Assembly (NCBI GenBank): GCA_003342815.1
Contig: PTEX01000003.1
Coordinates: 3,722,611-3,786,610 of the forward strand
DNA: 64,000 nucleotides
Direction of reading: 5' to 3'
DNA from: Eudromia elegans
Taxonomy: Eukaryota; Chordata; Aves; Tinamiformes; Tinamidae
Positions 49,859 to 62,411 of the stretch are shown piece by piece; positions within the stretch are counted from its first letter, which is position 1; the number at the start of each line of letters is the position of its first letter. The translations under genes were made by a program, and so were the position numbers. Under the pieces are notes generated by a model. The model had not been told where the DNA came from. It was given only the letters and a program-made list of their open reading frames with translations, and ran no database searches.

Positions 49859-52800
49859 GATGACCTTCCAAAAGCCTCTTATCCTCTTTAGCTGCCCTGT
49901 GTTTCCGCCCTTTCCAAAGCTGTGGTATAGGAGCTGTGTTTTTCAGGATGCCACATGACTCACTGATTGCTTCCTTGCAGATCAGGAAGCTGTTTTTTCA
50001 CTGGGGATCAAGGGGCTGAAATCTATTGAGTTTGCTTCCTCTTCTTTATGGGGTCTTACAGGTCTGGGTAACTATGTCAACAACTTTGAAAATGCTTTTA
50101 CCACCAAATGGGGAGGACAAAAGACTTCTGGAGTGAACTAACTCCTAAGGGAAAGTTAGGCTGTCTCTACATCCCAAATTTATGGCTATGAAAGCCTGCC
50201 ATAGGCTACCAAAACAACCGGTGTAAAGGCATGTGAATGAGAAATTGGATCTTTTGTAGAATCAAATGCCATCGCTGTTAATAATATATAATAGCAAGCA
50301 GTTCAACAGCTTCCAGTGCTCAGATACTATGCCCTGAGAAGGGCGCAGGAGCTAGTAGGCAACAGAGCACTGAATACAGCAGACTTCAGTGGAGACACTG
50401 AACCCATCTTCATAAGTAAACCTTGTCCATTGAGGCTACCAATTTGCAAACGATTTTCTGTATTTCTGTTGTCAAAATCCAGTCTTAAAGATGGTCAGTT
50501 TAGGACAACCTAGGCTCCTGAGCAGGCTAGCACGAGATATACTTTTTCACTCTACTTTATGCGGTAAATAAAACATGCTTAATGCCACAATATACATGTG
50601 CTGCATCCTTGAGTTCAAGCTTGGCTCAGCCCTGCTGCCTGAAACCACTCTTAGTCAGTGAGTTCCATTTCAGCTCTTGGATGGAAGAGTTCACCAGGAC
50701 ACGGACCCACATATATCTGAGAGCAGAGGCGGCTCACAGCATTTCACTGTCCAAGTGCTTTGGACGTGGGTTCCTGGCCTGCTACTCACAATTCATGGAA
50801 ATCCATTTTGCTCAAGATGCACTGACAACCTTATAGCTTTTTCTTTAAGCTTGTTCCTATTCGCTGTTTTATATTGATACTCCTGCATCACTAGATGGAA
50901 TTGCTGATTTAGTTATCAATTTTTTCCTTAAAAACTTGGATGATACTGTTTTAAAATGTGTGGCCAGACAGCACAACATTAATGGTCTTCTCTTTGGAGA
51001 CTAATGTTGACATTTGGAATAGGGCCTATGTAGAAAGGCATTAAATGATCTCAGTCTTACGACTACCATACGTGAGTACGACTATTCATGACTACCGCAG
51101 CAGAGGCCGCAGACTCACTCAGTTTGGGGCAGCAGCCTGTGTTCCAGAGGAGCACAATGAAGCAGCGACCACGGGTTCATGAGGAGGGCTTAGTGTGGAA
51201 ACAGGCACCAGTTTTCAGTCTTCCTTTTCAAGGCAGTAAATAACTTAAGCCTCTAAGGAACTGAAACCCACAAAATTTCACAACCCTGCCTCTCACAATA
51301 GTTACTTCACATGCACTTGCTAAGCGTGCATAACAATACTCATGTACTGCAGGAGTCCTGCTCATCAGACATGTGCCTGACCAGCTGCTGACCAACATGT
51401 CTGTGAAAATTAGACCTTCTTCTATCCCGCTGTTTCTTGCAACACGGCAAAGAACACCCTCGGATGGCCCGGGTGGCAGCAGCCCTGTGGGCAGTTCCCT
51501 AGTTAGCAGCCGAGCACGAGGCACACACCATGGATCTGACAGAGGGGCTCGGAGCCAGCGCTCTCTGCACCGAGGACCATTTTAGGTTCCTTTTGTTCTG
51601 AATTTTATGTCTATTTGCAAAGCTCGTCTGATCTATATTACTGATAAAAATGAGCTAAAGATTGCTACGCAATCTGAAATTTATCACGGAGGTTTCAGAA
51701 GGGCGCTAATGAGAGACCAGTTAGCCATTCTTATTTCTCATTTCCATGTTGCAGGAGAAGAAACAACACAGATTTATGAAATTACTATACTGATGAAATC
51801 TGCAATTAAATCTACCTTGACAGAACAATAGAAATGCTGCACTGATTGAAAAAGAATTAATATCAAAGCAAAACAGCTGCCCCGCAAATTTTTAAACAGC
51901 ACCCTATAGGGGCTAAGGCATCATCTCCTGTCTCAATCTCACACATCTGGGATATGTGACTTCAAACTAGTCATCCATGCTTTAGAGATGCTCCCTGCTA
52001 GTAACGCTTTTTCGAGCGGGTGGCAAAATCTCCCCGCTTGCTGCTGGCTGCTCCCAGGGGCAGGAAGCAGAGCTTGGCCATGGAGCCCTATGTTCCTGGT
52101 CGCAACTGCTGCTCCACGTGCCAAGGCAATGTGGCCCAGGCCAGGGTTGCCCCTTCCAGGATGATCCCACCATGCTAAGCTAGTGAATCTCTCCGGGTGC
52201 TCTATAGTTTGTACGTGCGGCCAATATGCACATTAGAGACCACTGCCCTATTCGCTGTGCTGGAGATGAGCTTGCTTTCCAGAGCTGCAACATGTTTGGG
52301 CTGCCTCCTTTGGTAGCCAGTTCTTCCAGGAGAAGAAAGAATGAAAATGTACAGAGGAGAGGCCATATTCCCATATTCTGCTGCTGGGGAGTGCTCAGGG
52401 CAGCTCAGGGAAGGGTTTATTACAGGTGTATTTGTGCTCACCCGAGTCTAGTTTGTGCCCTGGGGGTTTTGCCCTGGGCTGGCAGGGGACCTTGAAGTCT
52501 CACCCCTCTTTATCTTGGTGTCTGGGGAGGCCAGAGGAAGCCCCGGCCCTGCTCCCCAAACCAGTAGCAGACAGGGTGTGATTCAAAAGGCACTGCATTG
52601 CTTACATACCATCAAAAGTTCCTTTTTCACATATATAAATACATTTATGCTGCTGGATGCTGTCCCTTAGCCAGATAGGAAACACCTATATTTCATGGTA
52701 CATAACTGGTTCAGTCTCTAAGTGATATAACATATTTTGGTCTACTTTGTTTTCAAAAAGATTCTACTCAAAGTATCTGAAATATCCATTAGCTACTTGG

Positions 52801-53316
52801 GATCCAAGTGGGTAAGTACGACTAAAAAGACAAGTGCTTCTGTGGGGTTAGCTGCCTTTACCTCTCACTATCTCCCCCCACGAGCCCCTTCTACACTGCC
52901 ACGATGGCAAAGCACAGAGCCACCCTCTAACACACCCGTGTCCCCACTTCTGCTCAGCAGTGCTCTCCGGTAGTGCATGTAGCCACTCCTGAAATAAAGT
53001 GTCACAAAGCCAAATATTTTTGATGAATTAGGTGATTCTGCTTCTATTTCCCAGCAACTGAATACAGCTTTTCCTAATGTAGCTTTTCCTAGGCTACAGT
53101 GTTTTGGTTCCTCTCTTTATTTCTGGTCAAAATCCAGATGGAGCTCAAGCATATTTCTCTGCGCAGGACCTTTCTACTTTCAGTATATAAACCTGGAGCT
53201 ATCTGTTATACCTATCAGTGCTAAAGTGTGATGCATCTAATAGTGCCCAGTTTTCACATAGCAGATTCCATAAATCTGCACAGCGGCTCTTCTGGAACCT
53301 CAAGAAACCCAATCTA

Positions 53317-53387
53317 AAATGCCAGTGCTAACGGGGGTTTAGTGGCTGTTTCTGTGTGAGTCATGCTTTTTCGTGACTCATTTGCAC
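53317..53387. repeat. Hairpin repeat with paired AP-1-like sites, copy B
   Basis: It starts AATGCCAGTGCTAA and ends GTGAGTCATGC, TTTTT, CGTGACTCAT, TTGCAC, with the same order and spacing as copy A. In RNA the arms pair over 10 positions including G-U wobbles. The ends (TGCCAGTGCT and TTGCAC) are the most conserved parts; the middle has diverged. Confidence 0.7.
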
Positions 53388-54379
53388 AATAATATATTGC
53401 TAGAATGAGCATGAAGAAAAGCAAGAGTGTAAAAACACTGGCGGTAAAGAGCTCGTATGAATACATGAATGGGATATCAATTAATATTTCAATCAACTAG
53501 CCACTTCTATTCTTGGAAATCACAGTATGAACATGTGCTAGCAACTTTAAAATAGAATCAACTCCTTTGTACTATCAGTTTTGTAGGTTTTTGTTGTTTC
53601 TGTAATAAGCAGTTTTGTCATTTCACTTCTAGTTGCATTTCCTTATAAGCTTGAGAAAACCTTGTCATATTTATCCAATGAAATACCAGGCTTATTTGGG
53701 ATAAACAGGAGGTAATTCTTGAGCATGAGATTTTTAAAGAAACTGTCGGCTGTGGCATCTGACATGTCTATATATTTATTACATTTATGTATATTTCTTA
53801 AAGATCCAAACAAAATTAATTGCACTACTGTGCACATATATTTCATGCAAAGCCAGGAGGCTAGATTATGTTTCTAAGTCACAAAAAAAGAAAAAAAGAG
53901 TATCACCTTCAATGCCACTTTAAAATACTCTCTTTTGTTTTCTATTTTGAAGCAGTTTCAATAATTGAATCTACCCTTTAGTCACAATAACTTTCCCTCT
54001 CCATGTTGTCAAGTCAGTTGCTTGTAAGCAACATGCCAGTTCTCATCCTGCCACTTCTGGGCTTCTCTAACCTCAAGCACAATTGCTCTGCAGAGAACAG
54101 GCAAGAACTATCACTAAGAACAGACGGACACAGGTAACACAAGATGGGTGCCCTGCGCCAGAGCAGAGGTGGATCAACTGTGGCACCCTGTCTCTGACAG
54201 TGACGGCTGTGAGAAACTTGCAGAAAAGCACAGGAGAAACATATTAGGATGCTTTCCAGAGCCACAGGTGATGTTGTTTTCCTTTTTGGTCTAATTTTGC
54301 CCTAAGTTTCTTTTGGACTTCTGGTCTGCACAGCAAGTGAGACTGACCTGGTGTGGGGGGTTCACTTGATATTGACATC

Positions 54380-54750
54380 ATTCCTGATATTGCTGACATT
54401 TGCTTTACTTGTCTGACTGCGACTGAGCACTAGCCTATCGTTTTCACAGGTTTATCTATTATAACTGCAAGATCCCTTTTTCGGCTGGTCACGCTTTGTT
54501 CAGAGCCCACTGAGGTGTGTGTGAAACAAGGCCAGCATTTCGCCTGTGCCATTACTTAGAATTTATCACCATAGAGATTCATCTGCCACTGTATCGCTCG
54601 GTCACTCAGTGCCATGACACCCTTCTGCAGTGTTTTATGGTCTGCTTCTTTTCTCTATTTCGAGTGAAACTGCAATGAACATTGCCATTTTATCTTCATC
54701 TTTTTTCCTAGACCTTTTATGAATACAAATACATGAATGTATATATTTAT
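54380..54750 (-). repeat. Ancient amniote CR1/L3-type LINE fragment
   Basis: Plus-strand blocks in order: GACTGCGACTGAGCACTAGC, TTTATCTATTATAACTGCAA then GATCCCTTTTTC, CATTACTTAGAATTTATCAC, TTCATCTGCCACTGTATCGC, GGTCACTCAGTGCCATGACA then CCCTTCTGCAG, and CCTAGACCTTTTATGAATAC. These resemble the antisense of old CR1-family 3' sequence common in amniote genomes (from memory, not searched). The coding frame is lost. Confidence 0.65.
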
Positions 54751-55080
54751 GTACAGACAATATACACACATGCCTCACTGCTGCAAAGACTGATGGTTTA
54801 CCCTTACCCTCTATTTCCTAGCTAGAAAAGCACTATTTCCTAGTTTAGAAAAGGACTTTCTCTCTTATTCCTACCATCCTTTTTTAAAGATATGAATGAA
54901 AGACTCTGCAAAAAGCCTTTTAAAAAAACAAGACAAAGCTTCCCCTTCTGCCTTCTCCCTTGCCCACAGGATCACCCACTCCTTCAATAACTTGTGTGGC
55001 ATCAGCCCCCCATACAAGAGCCATGGTGACCTTCCCCATTATGGCACATACGTTCATGTGTTTGTCTGTGAGTGTCCCCA

Positions 55081-55275
55081 GGAAAACTTCTTTCCCGTGA
55101 GGGTGACAGAGCCCTGGCACAGGCTGCCCAGAGAGGCTGTGGAGTCTCCTGCTCTGGAGATCTTCAAACCCGCCTGGCTGCCACCCTGTGCCCCGTGCTC
55201 TGGGTGTCCCTGCTGGAGCAGGGGGTTGGACTAGAGGATCTCTAGAGGTCCCTTCCAACCTCAGCCATTCTGTGA
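55081..55275 (+). repeat. CR1 LINE 3' end, young 5'-truncated copy A
   Basis: It starts at GGAAAACTTCTTTCCCGTGA and runs through GGCTGCCCAGAGAGGCTGTG, GAGTCTCCTGCTCTGGAGAT, GTTGGACTAGAGGATCTC and CCTTCCAACCTCAGCCATTC to TGTGAG, the typical CR1 tail. In a plus-strand frame it reads EPWHRLPREAVESPALEIFK, the remnant of the ORF2 end. It lies 170 bp from a LAPTM4B exon. Confidence 0.95.
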
Positions 55276-55444
55276 GACTTTCTAAAAAAAGAAATACTAT
55301 TCTTTATAGTGTCTATCACTTTGCTCTGTAAAGCTGTCAGACTCCTTGTCTGTAGTTTCCTAGGCAACTTCTGGAGCCAGATCTCCCAGGGGGGACATTT
55401 CACCCATGATCACAAGTAAATTTTATACACAGTAAGGCACTTAC

Positions 55445-55543
55445 CTTAAAAGCCAAAATGATACTTATGAAAAGAAGTATAATCACAACCAGACAGGTTG
55501 GGTTCACAGACATGATCTCCTCCTTATAGGGAAAATTGGTGGG
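55445..55543 (-). CDS. LAPTM4B: LAPTM4B exon: lumenal loop end and fourth membrane helix
   Basis: This codes 33 residues, phase 0 at both ends. The acceptor is TTTTTGATTTTGCAG and the donor is GTAAGT. It reads PTNFPYKEEIMSVNPTC and then the hydrophobic segment LVVIILLFISIILAFK, the last membrane span. The motif FPYKEE(I/V)MSVNPTCL is characteristic of LAPTM4 proteins. It joins upstream to RQL and downstream to GYLISC without a frame change. Confidence 0.97.
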
Positions 55544-56127
55544 CTGCAAAATCAAAAAGAAGGAAAACACTGTAAATTAATTCCACAAGCCACTTAAGAA
55601 TGATTCAATTAATGCACTCTGTAATTAATAACTCTCAAGACTCATGATGTATTAAATCAAGAGACCTTTGCACCAGCAACCAGTTTCTAAGGGCCTGACT
55701 GGAGCAGGCAGTACAGGGGCTGCAAAGTCTCAGCCTGCCCTGTGCTCCCTGGAGGGCTGGGGGATTTGGGTTTTTGCTTGTTACATGTTGTGGGGTTTGT
55801 TCTTTTTTTTCTTTTGTGTTCAGGTCTTTCTGTTATCCCATACATGAAATGCAAGTGACAAAATTCTTCTTCCTTCTTAGAACTGGCTCCAGTGATTTAC
55901 AATTGTGAAGCACATCCACGTTGCTGGTTGAAAACCAGCCTCTAGGAGTATTTTCCTATATTCTTTTTGGCTCCAAGGAAGCCATAGGACGCCATAGCTG
56001 TCCTCTAAAGTGAGTGTCCCAGACTGTTGTGAAATATCACAACGCACAACTTCCTGTCTCAGAGTAAATTATAGCCCAGAGACTCCACAAAAGCCAACTT
56101 CCCTGCAGCACCACTTCTATACAGTCA

Positions 56128-56306
56128 CTGAGCCCTGGCACAGGCTGCCCAGAGAGGCTGTGGAGTCTCCTGCTCTGGAGATCTTCAAACCTGCCTGGAT
56201 GCCACCCTGTGCCCCGTGCTCTGGGTGTCCCTGCTGGAGCAGGGGGTTGGACTGGATGATCTCTAGAGGTCCCTTCCAACCTCAACCATCCTCTAACTCC
56301 TGTGAT
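56128..56306 (+). repeat. CR1 LINE 3' end, young 5'-truncated copy B
   Basis: It starts near CTGAGCCCTGGCACAGGCTG and follows copy A almost base for base through TCTGGGTGTCCCTGCTGGAG and GTTGGACTGGATGATCTC, ending near CTCCTGTGATTACC. It has only a handful of differences from copy A over about 155 bp, so both belong to one recently active subfamily. Confidence 0.95.
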
Positions 56307-56999
56307 TACCCACTTCTGGACACAACCCTTTTGTCTTTACAGGTTGATCTAATTAATTAAGCAGGTCTGCTCTGCATTCTCCTCTGGACAATTAAACATA
56401 GCTGCGTGCTCAGCTGCGACAGTGTAAATCCAGGGAAACTCCTGACTAGCCCTTACACGGAACGCTGCAGAGGGCATCAGGAAGCTCTCTTCCCTGCCAG
56501 CTGTTAGTGAGGACTGTTCCTTAGCGCTTCCGTGAGCTGTTACGAGAGGTTAACATCAACAGTTGCTGGAAGCATTTGAAGCTAAGCGTTACATAAGCAC
56601 ATTTTCTGCTCCTTGACAGCAATGCTTCTGTTCCTGCATTGAGCTTCATGGCTGGAGTTTTTATCCTTTTATCTTCTTTGTCAAGATACGGTTTCATAGG
56701 CATCTGGTTTGTTAAAATTCATTGTGTTACTTCTTTTTTTCGCATAAAAAGGCTACTGCAAAACACAGTGGATGCAGTCACATGGACATGAAGAAAGCAG
56801 AGGCATATGTCAATAAAAGAGGCACTAGAAAATAAGCACAAACATTTTGTGTGGAAAACTTAAGAATTCATGCCTCAGCTGACCCTGCTGCTCAGAGACA
56901 GTCACAATAAAACTGCCCAAAACCAATTTCACTTAGTGCTAACCTATTGCTAAAAAACCCAAACTAGTTTGTGAATGGAATAGAAGTTTGCAGCATCTG

Positions 57000-57370
57000 C
57001 TCTGACGGGCTCCTCCTAGGCAGCACAAGTTTGGTACCGCTCTGGCCTCCATTGCAGCTCAGAGCAGGTACCTGAGGAGGTCCAGTTCGTTCTCTGAACG
57101 CACCCACTGCCCTCCGCTGCTGCTGGCACCACTGGGATGAAGGCAGGCGTGTGCAGCGGGAAGCACCAGATTCCACTCCCTGCTGCCGTGCTGGAGGTTC
57201 ATCCCCACGGTGAAATCAGGAGGTGAAATCCTGCTGGGGAAGAGGCCGGGCAATGGGCGAGGGCGGCAGCGCTGCAGCTCCCTGACAAGTGTCGGGCGAG
57301 GTTTCCCGAAGCCGAGGCACAAGCAGTCCAGGGGGTGGCAAAATCAAGCCCAGGGACACACACTCACCTG
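57000..57370. other. Moderately CpG-rich intronic patch
   Basis: GC and CpG content rise locally (clusters such as GGGCGAGGGCGGCAGCGCTG and GTCGGGCGAGG). Overlapping frames are open on the minus strand, with 87 codons at most and no recognised family. It may be regulatory or simply a GC patch. Confidence 0.3.
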
Positions 57371-60300
57371 AGGGGTTTTGCAGTGGGACGTTACGCAATT
57401 TTACTTTCTTAACAAAGAGGGAGCTGTAGCAGTGTGGGACCAGCATGCTGAAGTCAGCATTAGAGTGTCATTCATCATATTGTCACAAATGCTGTGTGCA
57501 GCCCTGAGAGTGCTATAGGCATAATATTTAACCTGGTGAACTTCCAACCCCCAAATATTAACGCTCCTACATAGCAAAGCCCTAATGTTCACTTTAAAAG
57601 AAGCTAAAACTTACATAGGAAGAATATTTCTTGTAAAAATCCACAACAAAAATAACCTCCTCAAGCCTCTAGCTCCATCCTATTCTCTCAATCTGTTTGC
57701 ATAACCTTTCATATTTTCCTTCTGCTTAGAACACAAATATGTACTTTAAAACATAGCAAGGATTCTCATTCACCAGTTATAATACTTTAAACATTAAAAT
57801 CTCATAGAACTTAAAGAAAAGAGTGTCTTTAGAAGTTTTTAAGTCATACTATGAATTTAATACTACTATTTTGGAATTATGAAATGTCATTAAAAATGTC
57901 AGAAAGGGTATTCTCTACTTAAGATATAGTTCATAGGAATAATATATTTAAGATTAGTCTCTTCTATATTCTATAGACATTGCCCCTAGAATTTAAAAGC
58001 AAAATTGATACAAGCTTAACTGTTGGACAGCAGAGCCCCAGCTAGCTGCATAGTAAAGCTATCTAATACACTATGAAATTTTCTTTAAATAAACTGCAGT
58101 AGTTCAGTACTTTAATAAAAAACAACTTTGCATAAATCAGTTGCAGGCTACCCTGTTCTGCACCTCTGGTTTAATTCCTTATGTATGCTGTATCAGATGA
58201 TAGAGGATTAAGTGTTTGATTTTAAGGCTTTGGAAAGCACATATATCGAAGATTTAGTGAGGATAAAGAATTGTGATTTAGGTCAAACGACTTCAGACCA
58301 CTACTGCTCCAGAAGCAAAGCAACTTTGGTTGTAAACCTGCAGTATTTACTGTAAGGAAGGCGTTTATTGCCCCTTACAGCGACAGTCATAACTCCACAA
58401 GGTTTTATGACACATCATCGCCGTGCAACATTTCACATGCTGGATTGGGAACAGCTGCTTTACATGACTCCTCACGTTGAATGTTCTTGGAATTCAGGAG
58501 GTTGTGACACACCTGTGCACAACTAGATATTAGAGGGCAAGGAGAAGTTTCCAAAGACATTTACAGCTCTGAAAGCAGCAGGTCAGCATAGGCTGGCATT
58601 ACAAACCAGCCTGCGGACATTATGTTCCGTATTTCAGAATTGCACCATTTTTAGCTAGGGCTCAGCTTACACTATTGATAGGCACTTTATTTATCGCCCT
58701 GCTGAGCGCACACAGAGCTTTCCGCAGAGGCTTCCAACTCACCACCCCCGGACTTAAATCTGGGCACCGAAGTGGACTGATAAAATAATTCCTGACACCA
58801 GCATGGACGGGAGAAAAGGTTAAAGAGGGCTTTGACCTTAGAGTGACCACTGGCATTGTAAGAAAATAAGGACTGAAGTTTTTCTCATGTTCTTCACTGA
58901 CAGCCAAAGATACTCCATTACCAAATGCATATGTTCTTCCAGCTATTCCATAATGAATTTGTGAAACTATTGGGATTTTTCATTTCCTTGATGGAGCTTG
59001 GGGTGCCGCCTAAAATGTCACTCCTCAAATTCACAGCAATTTTAGATGAAAGAGCATTGCTGGAATGCCAGGAAAAATCCAGCCCCATCCTGTCCCTTGT
59101 GCCTACCTGGGCAGGCCTCTGCAAAGAGGACGTGGGCAAGATGCCTCTTGGCCTTACTTATAAATCATCGGGAGTGATCACTCCCAACTTGCCTCACTAT
59201 GGTCTCTCCTCTGGGAACAAAGGTATTAACTGCAGTCTTGTTCTAAGCAGAGGTCTTAAGACTACAAACAAATCTAGCACAAGCATTATCAAAAGAGAGA
59301 AACAAAGCTTCTTCAACAACATTTGGGTTCTAGCACTGCATTGCTAGCATTGCTATGAATGGGAAAGGCTTGGTTTTTTGTTTCATCTTATCCTGCATTT
59401 GAATATCTGATGCGAACAGATGTGATGTCCCTTTGGCTCCTGCCCTCTCAAACAGAGAGTATTTGCACTGGACCAAATGTAAGGCCCTTTCACTGACTGA
59501 TGTGGATCTCATGAACAAGTGACCAGATTCCTGATGAGCTACTTGTGCTTGGGCCATAGCTAGGGCACAAGAGGGGTAAACAGCTTGAGACAAAGTTATT
59601 TAAGATAATTGGGACTGTAGTACAGCAACTGACATTAACTACAAAATTTACCATGGCTCTTTGCAGTTTCTGCCAGTCGCTCATCTCCACTGTGACGAGT
59701 GAACTGAAAACAGGTTCTTCTTTCTAATTGAGCTTGACCTGCGTTAATTTTTAGCTACTTATTCTCATTATATTTCTCTTCTCATTTAAAGAGCCTCTCA
59801 ATACCTAGTTACTCTACATATGAAAACTGCAATGATATCACTTGTCACTCTTCTTTATTGGTAAGCTAAGCAAAAAAAGTTGATAGTCTCTCATCATACA
59901 ACATCATTGCATCTAATTTTCACAGAGTTTGGAGAGAAACTTTTTTTATATTCTCTGACTTTTCAACATTGGTCTGACACCAGACACCAGAAATAGATGC
60001 AGCTGATAACACCAATGCAGAAGGAAAGAATCTTATTACTATTCACTTTTTAATGTCCATAAATTCCAAAAGCAACTTTTTATTGCAAATAAAAAGAAAG
60101 AACTGAGGACCCCTGTTCTTCTACTCCGTAGACTGCCTTCTGAGTCACTGTGTCCCAGGTACAGCTGCCATACAATAAGATCATGAAGTTTGGGGTATTT
60201 CATTACTAGTCCAGAAGAGATTTACATGAGCAAGACAGAGGTCTGTGCAAGCAAGCATTTCAATGCTCAAGGGTGCAAATTAACTGGACCTGATAATTTA

Positions 60301-60495
60301 AAAATTAAGTATTCAGAGTAAAAATTGTTTAAATGTTATTTGACTGTCAGTGAATGGAAAGTACTTCAACACCCCATGCAGTATAGACATGCTATATTGC
60401 TTGTTTCCAAATCCACAGAATAGACACAGCCAGAGACGACTCTTTTTTTGAATCAATAATTTCCTTGTCTCTGATCTGGCTCTCCTTGGGTTAGG

Positions 60496-60524
60496 TTTGT
60501 TTTGTTTTGTTTTGTTTTGTTTTC
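60496..60524. repeat. (TTTTG)n microsatellite
   Basis: Five consecutive TTTTG units inside the intron. On the minus strand it reads (CAAAA)n. Confidence 0.9.
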
Positions 60525-62288
60525 CTTCCCCGACTTCAAATATCCTTGCTCTAAGTAATAGCCTTTTGTCCTTTCCAGCTATAGATTTTTCTCAGAGGTG
60601 TTTAGATTCGTTAATTATTTTTTACTTCTTGTAGCATCTAATAAAAAGTTTCATTAATTTCAGCTAGCTGGAAATAAAGCATCTCAACAGCATAATAAAT
60701 TCTTAAAAGAAGTTTAGTTTAGTTTAGTCAAATGGTGGGACCAGAGAAAAAACTTTTGTGGAGGCATGTGGACTGCAGACAGTGGCTACACTGGATGGGA
60801 GGGAGAAATACTCCCTTCTTGGAGTTATTGTTGGAGATAACTTTAGGTTGGAGCAGTAAAAAGCACTCTTCTACACAATTTGAAATATCCTGCAAGGTGT
60901 CCTCTTATTTCTGCTGTGGAAGGGTTGTAAAGCACAGGAATGACATTGCTGTTTCAAAAGCATTTAGAGAGAATCACCTCTTCTTCTCCCTCCTTCGTGC
61001 ACATCCCAGCTGCAGCACCACACAACGTGTTTTCTGCAGAGCAGCAGTGACTTTTCTGTGTGCAGCTCCCTGTTCCTGCCCCAGGCTCCTGCTTTTCCCC
61101 TCACATTCCTGCACAGTGACCTAGGCAGAGTTAAGCCTGGTTACAGCTAACCCTCCGAGAAGGGAGCAGAGTGAGCTCCACAGCCCGGTCCACCGTGCGA
61201 GCCTAAGGATGCCTGTGCTGCCCCAAGAGAGGGGCTGCCGCTGAGCCAGAAACGAGGGAACCCCAGCAAAGGAGAGGCAGGAGGGCTCCTTCTGGTGCCA
61301 GGGCACTCAGAGCACCCACCAAGCCATGACCTTGGTTTGCTGTTTTCCACCCGTATCTCTGGGTATCTTTTGAATTATTCCTCTCTTCCACTGCGAACAC
61401 AGAAGGGTGTTAAATAAGGCAAAGGACATCACAGGCCCCTGATACACTCAGCTCATGAAGGCCTGACACATTGCTACCTCCCACAGATCCTGAGTGACTC
61501 CTTATCTGCCTGCTGATTCTCATTACCTGCTATTTATACTTCCCTGGGTTTCTATCCCCATAACAAACGTTACAGCCAAACTAATCTGAATTCAAGTACT
61601 CCGGGCAGACTTTCAGAGAGCTGCAGGAATAGCTGCTCCCCAAACTCTGTAACTCCATCTGAACCCCCAGGCCAAGGCCCGTGATGAGAGGGAGGTCAAT
61701 CAGTTCTTGTCTTCACTGTATGTGGTTGCAGCTGTATCACGTAAGCTCACACAATCATGGCTGTGGTTGCTTGGCCAAAGTAGATCATGGCAAGAAGGGA
61801 GCCCAGAGTTGTCCCTAAGAAAGAATTTGGGAATATTTTCTAGCAAACCAAACCTATCTTGAATCAAACTCCTGCCTAATGAAACCTGTGCTAACCTCAC
61901 CATATTTATTCAAAGGAGAAATAAAATATCCTTGAAATATTATCAAAATTAAGTCACTAGTTGATCAATTCAGTATATTAACACTATAATGAATCCAAGG
62001 GCAATCACTTACTGATTTGTGTCTTGAAATATAATGCTCCTTCTAAATAAAACGGTGCTTCCAGCTTTCACAACATCACCAAACTTCAGAACTCTGCTCA
62101 ATATTGTTCAAGTTAGTAATGCAACCTCAAAAGGAGGCTGAACATAGCCTATCAACTCCATCTGAGGGGAAATTTCAGGGAATACATAGGAAGTGAACAG
62201 TAAACCATGGGCTGGAAATGAAGGTCAAACTGCATTTTTTCCGTTTTACCTACAGCCCCCAAAGGTTTGTGAACATCGATTGATTTAC

Positions 62289-62411
62289 CAGCTGGCGGAG
62301 GTAATCCTGAATTGTGCTGGGATAGACAAGTACGCTGATGGCAACCAATGTGTTGAGAGCAAAGTCAAAGATCTGGTAACAGAAGAAAGGAATGATCCAA
62401 GCCGCATGTTG
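62289..62411 (-). CDS. LAPTM4B: LAPTM4B exon: third membrane helix and lumenal loop
   Basis: This codes 41 residues, phase 0 at both ends. The acceptor is CCTTTTTAG and the donor is GTAAAT. It begins [20 protein letters not shown], continues [11 protein letters not shown] as a membrane segment, and ends [10 protein letters not shown]. The [17 protein letters not shown] block is the family's most recognisable signature. A plus-strand open frame over the same place is a shadow of this exon. Confidence 0.97.

Larger units (their letters stand above)
48068..55444 (-). other. LAPTM4B intron
   Basis: This 7.4 kb intron is bounded by GTAAGT and TTTGCAG. It contains a 9-bp hairpin at 48.7 kb, two copies of a hairpin repeat (49.79 and 53.32 kb), an old LINE fragment (54.38-54.75 kb) and a young CR1 tail (55.08 kb). 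No other exons were seen. Confidence 0.85.
55544..62288 (-). other. LAPTM4B intron
   Basis: This 6.7 kb intron is bounded by GTAAAT and TTTGCAG. It contains a young CR1 tail (56.13 kb), a moderately CpG-rich patch at about 57.0-57.37 kb, and a TTTTG tract (60.50 kb). A TTTAG triplet array of three to four units lies at about 60.71-60.73 kb. No other exons were recognised. Confidence 0.85.

Noticed and set aside
54896-55234. 112-codon plus-strand frame (and the similar 116-codon frame at 56010-56360)
   Set aside because: The recognisable part (EPWHRLPREAVESPALEIFK) is the end of CR1 ORF2 inside 5'-truncated retroelement tails; there is no gene.
60711-60728. TTTAG repeats resembling telomere-like units
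   Set aside because: Only three to four units of TTTAG, which is not the vertebrate TTAGGG repeat; treated as simple sequence.
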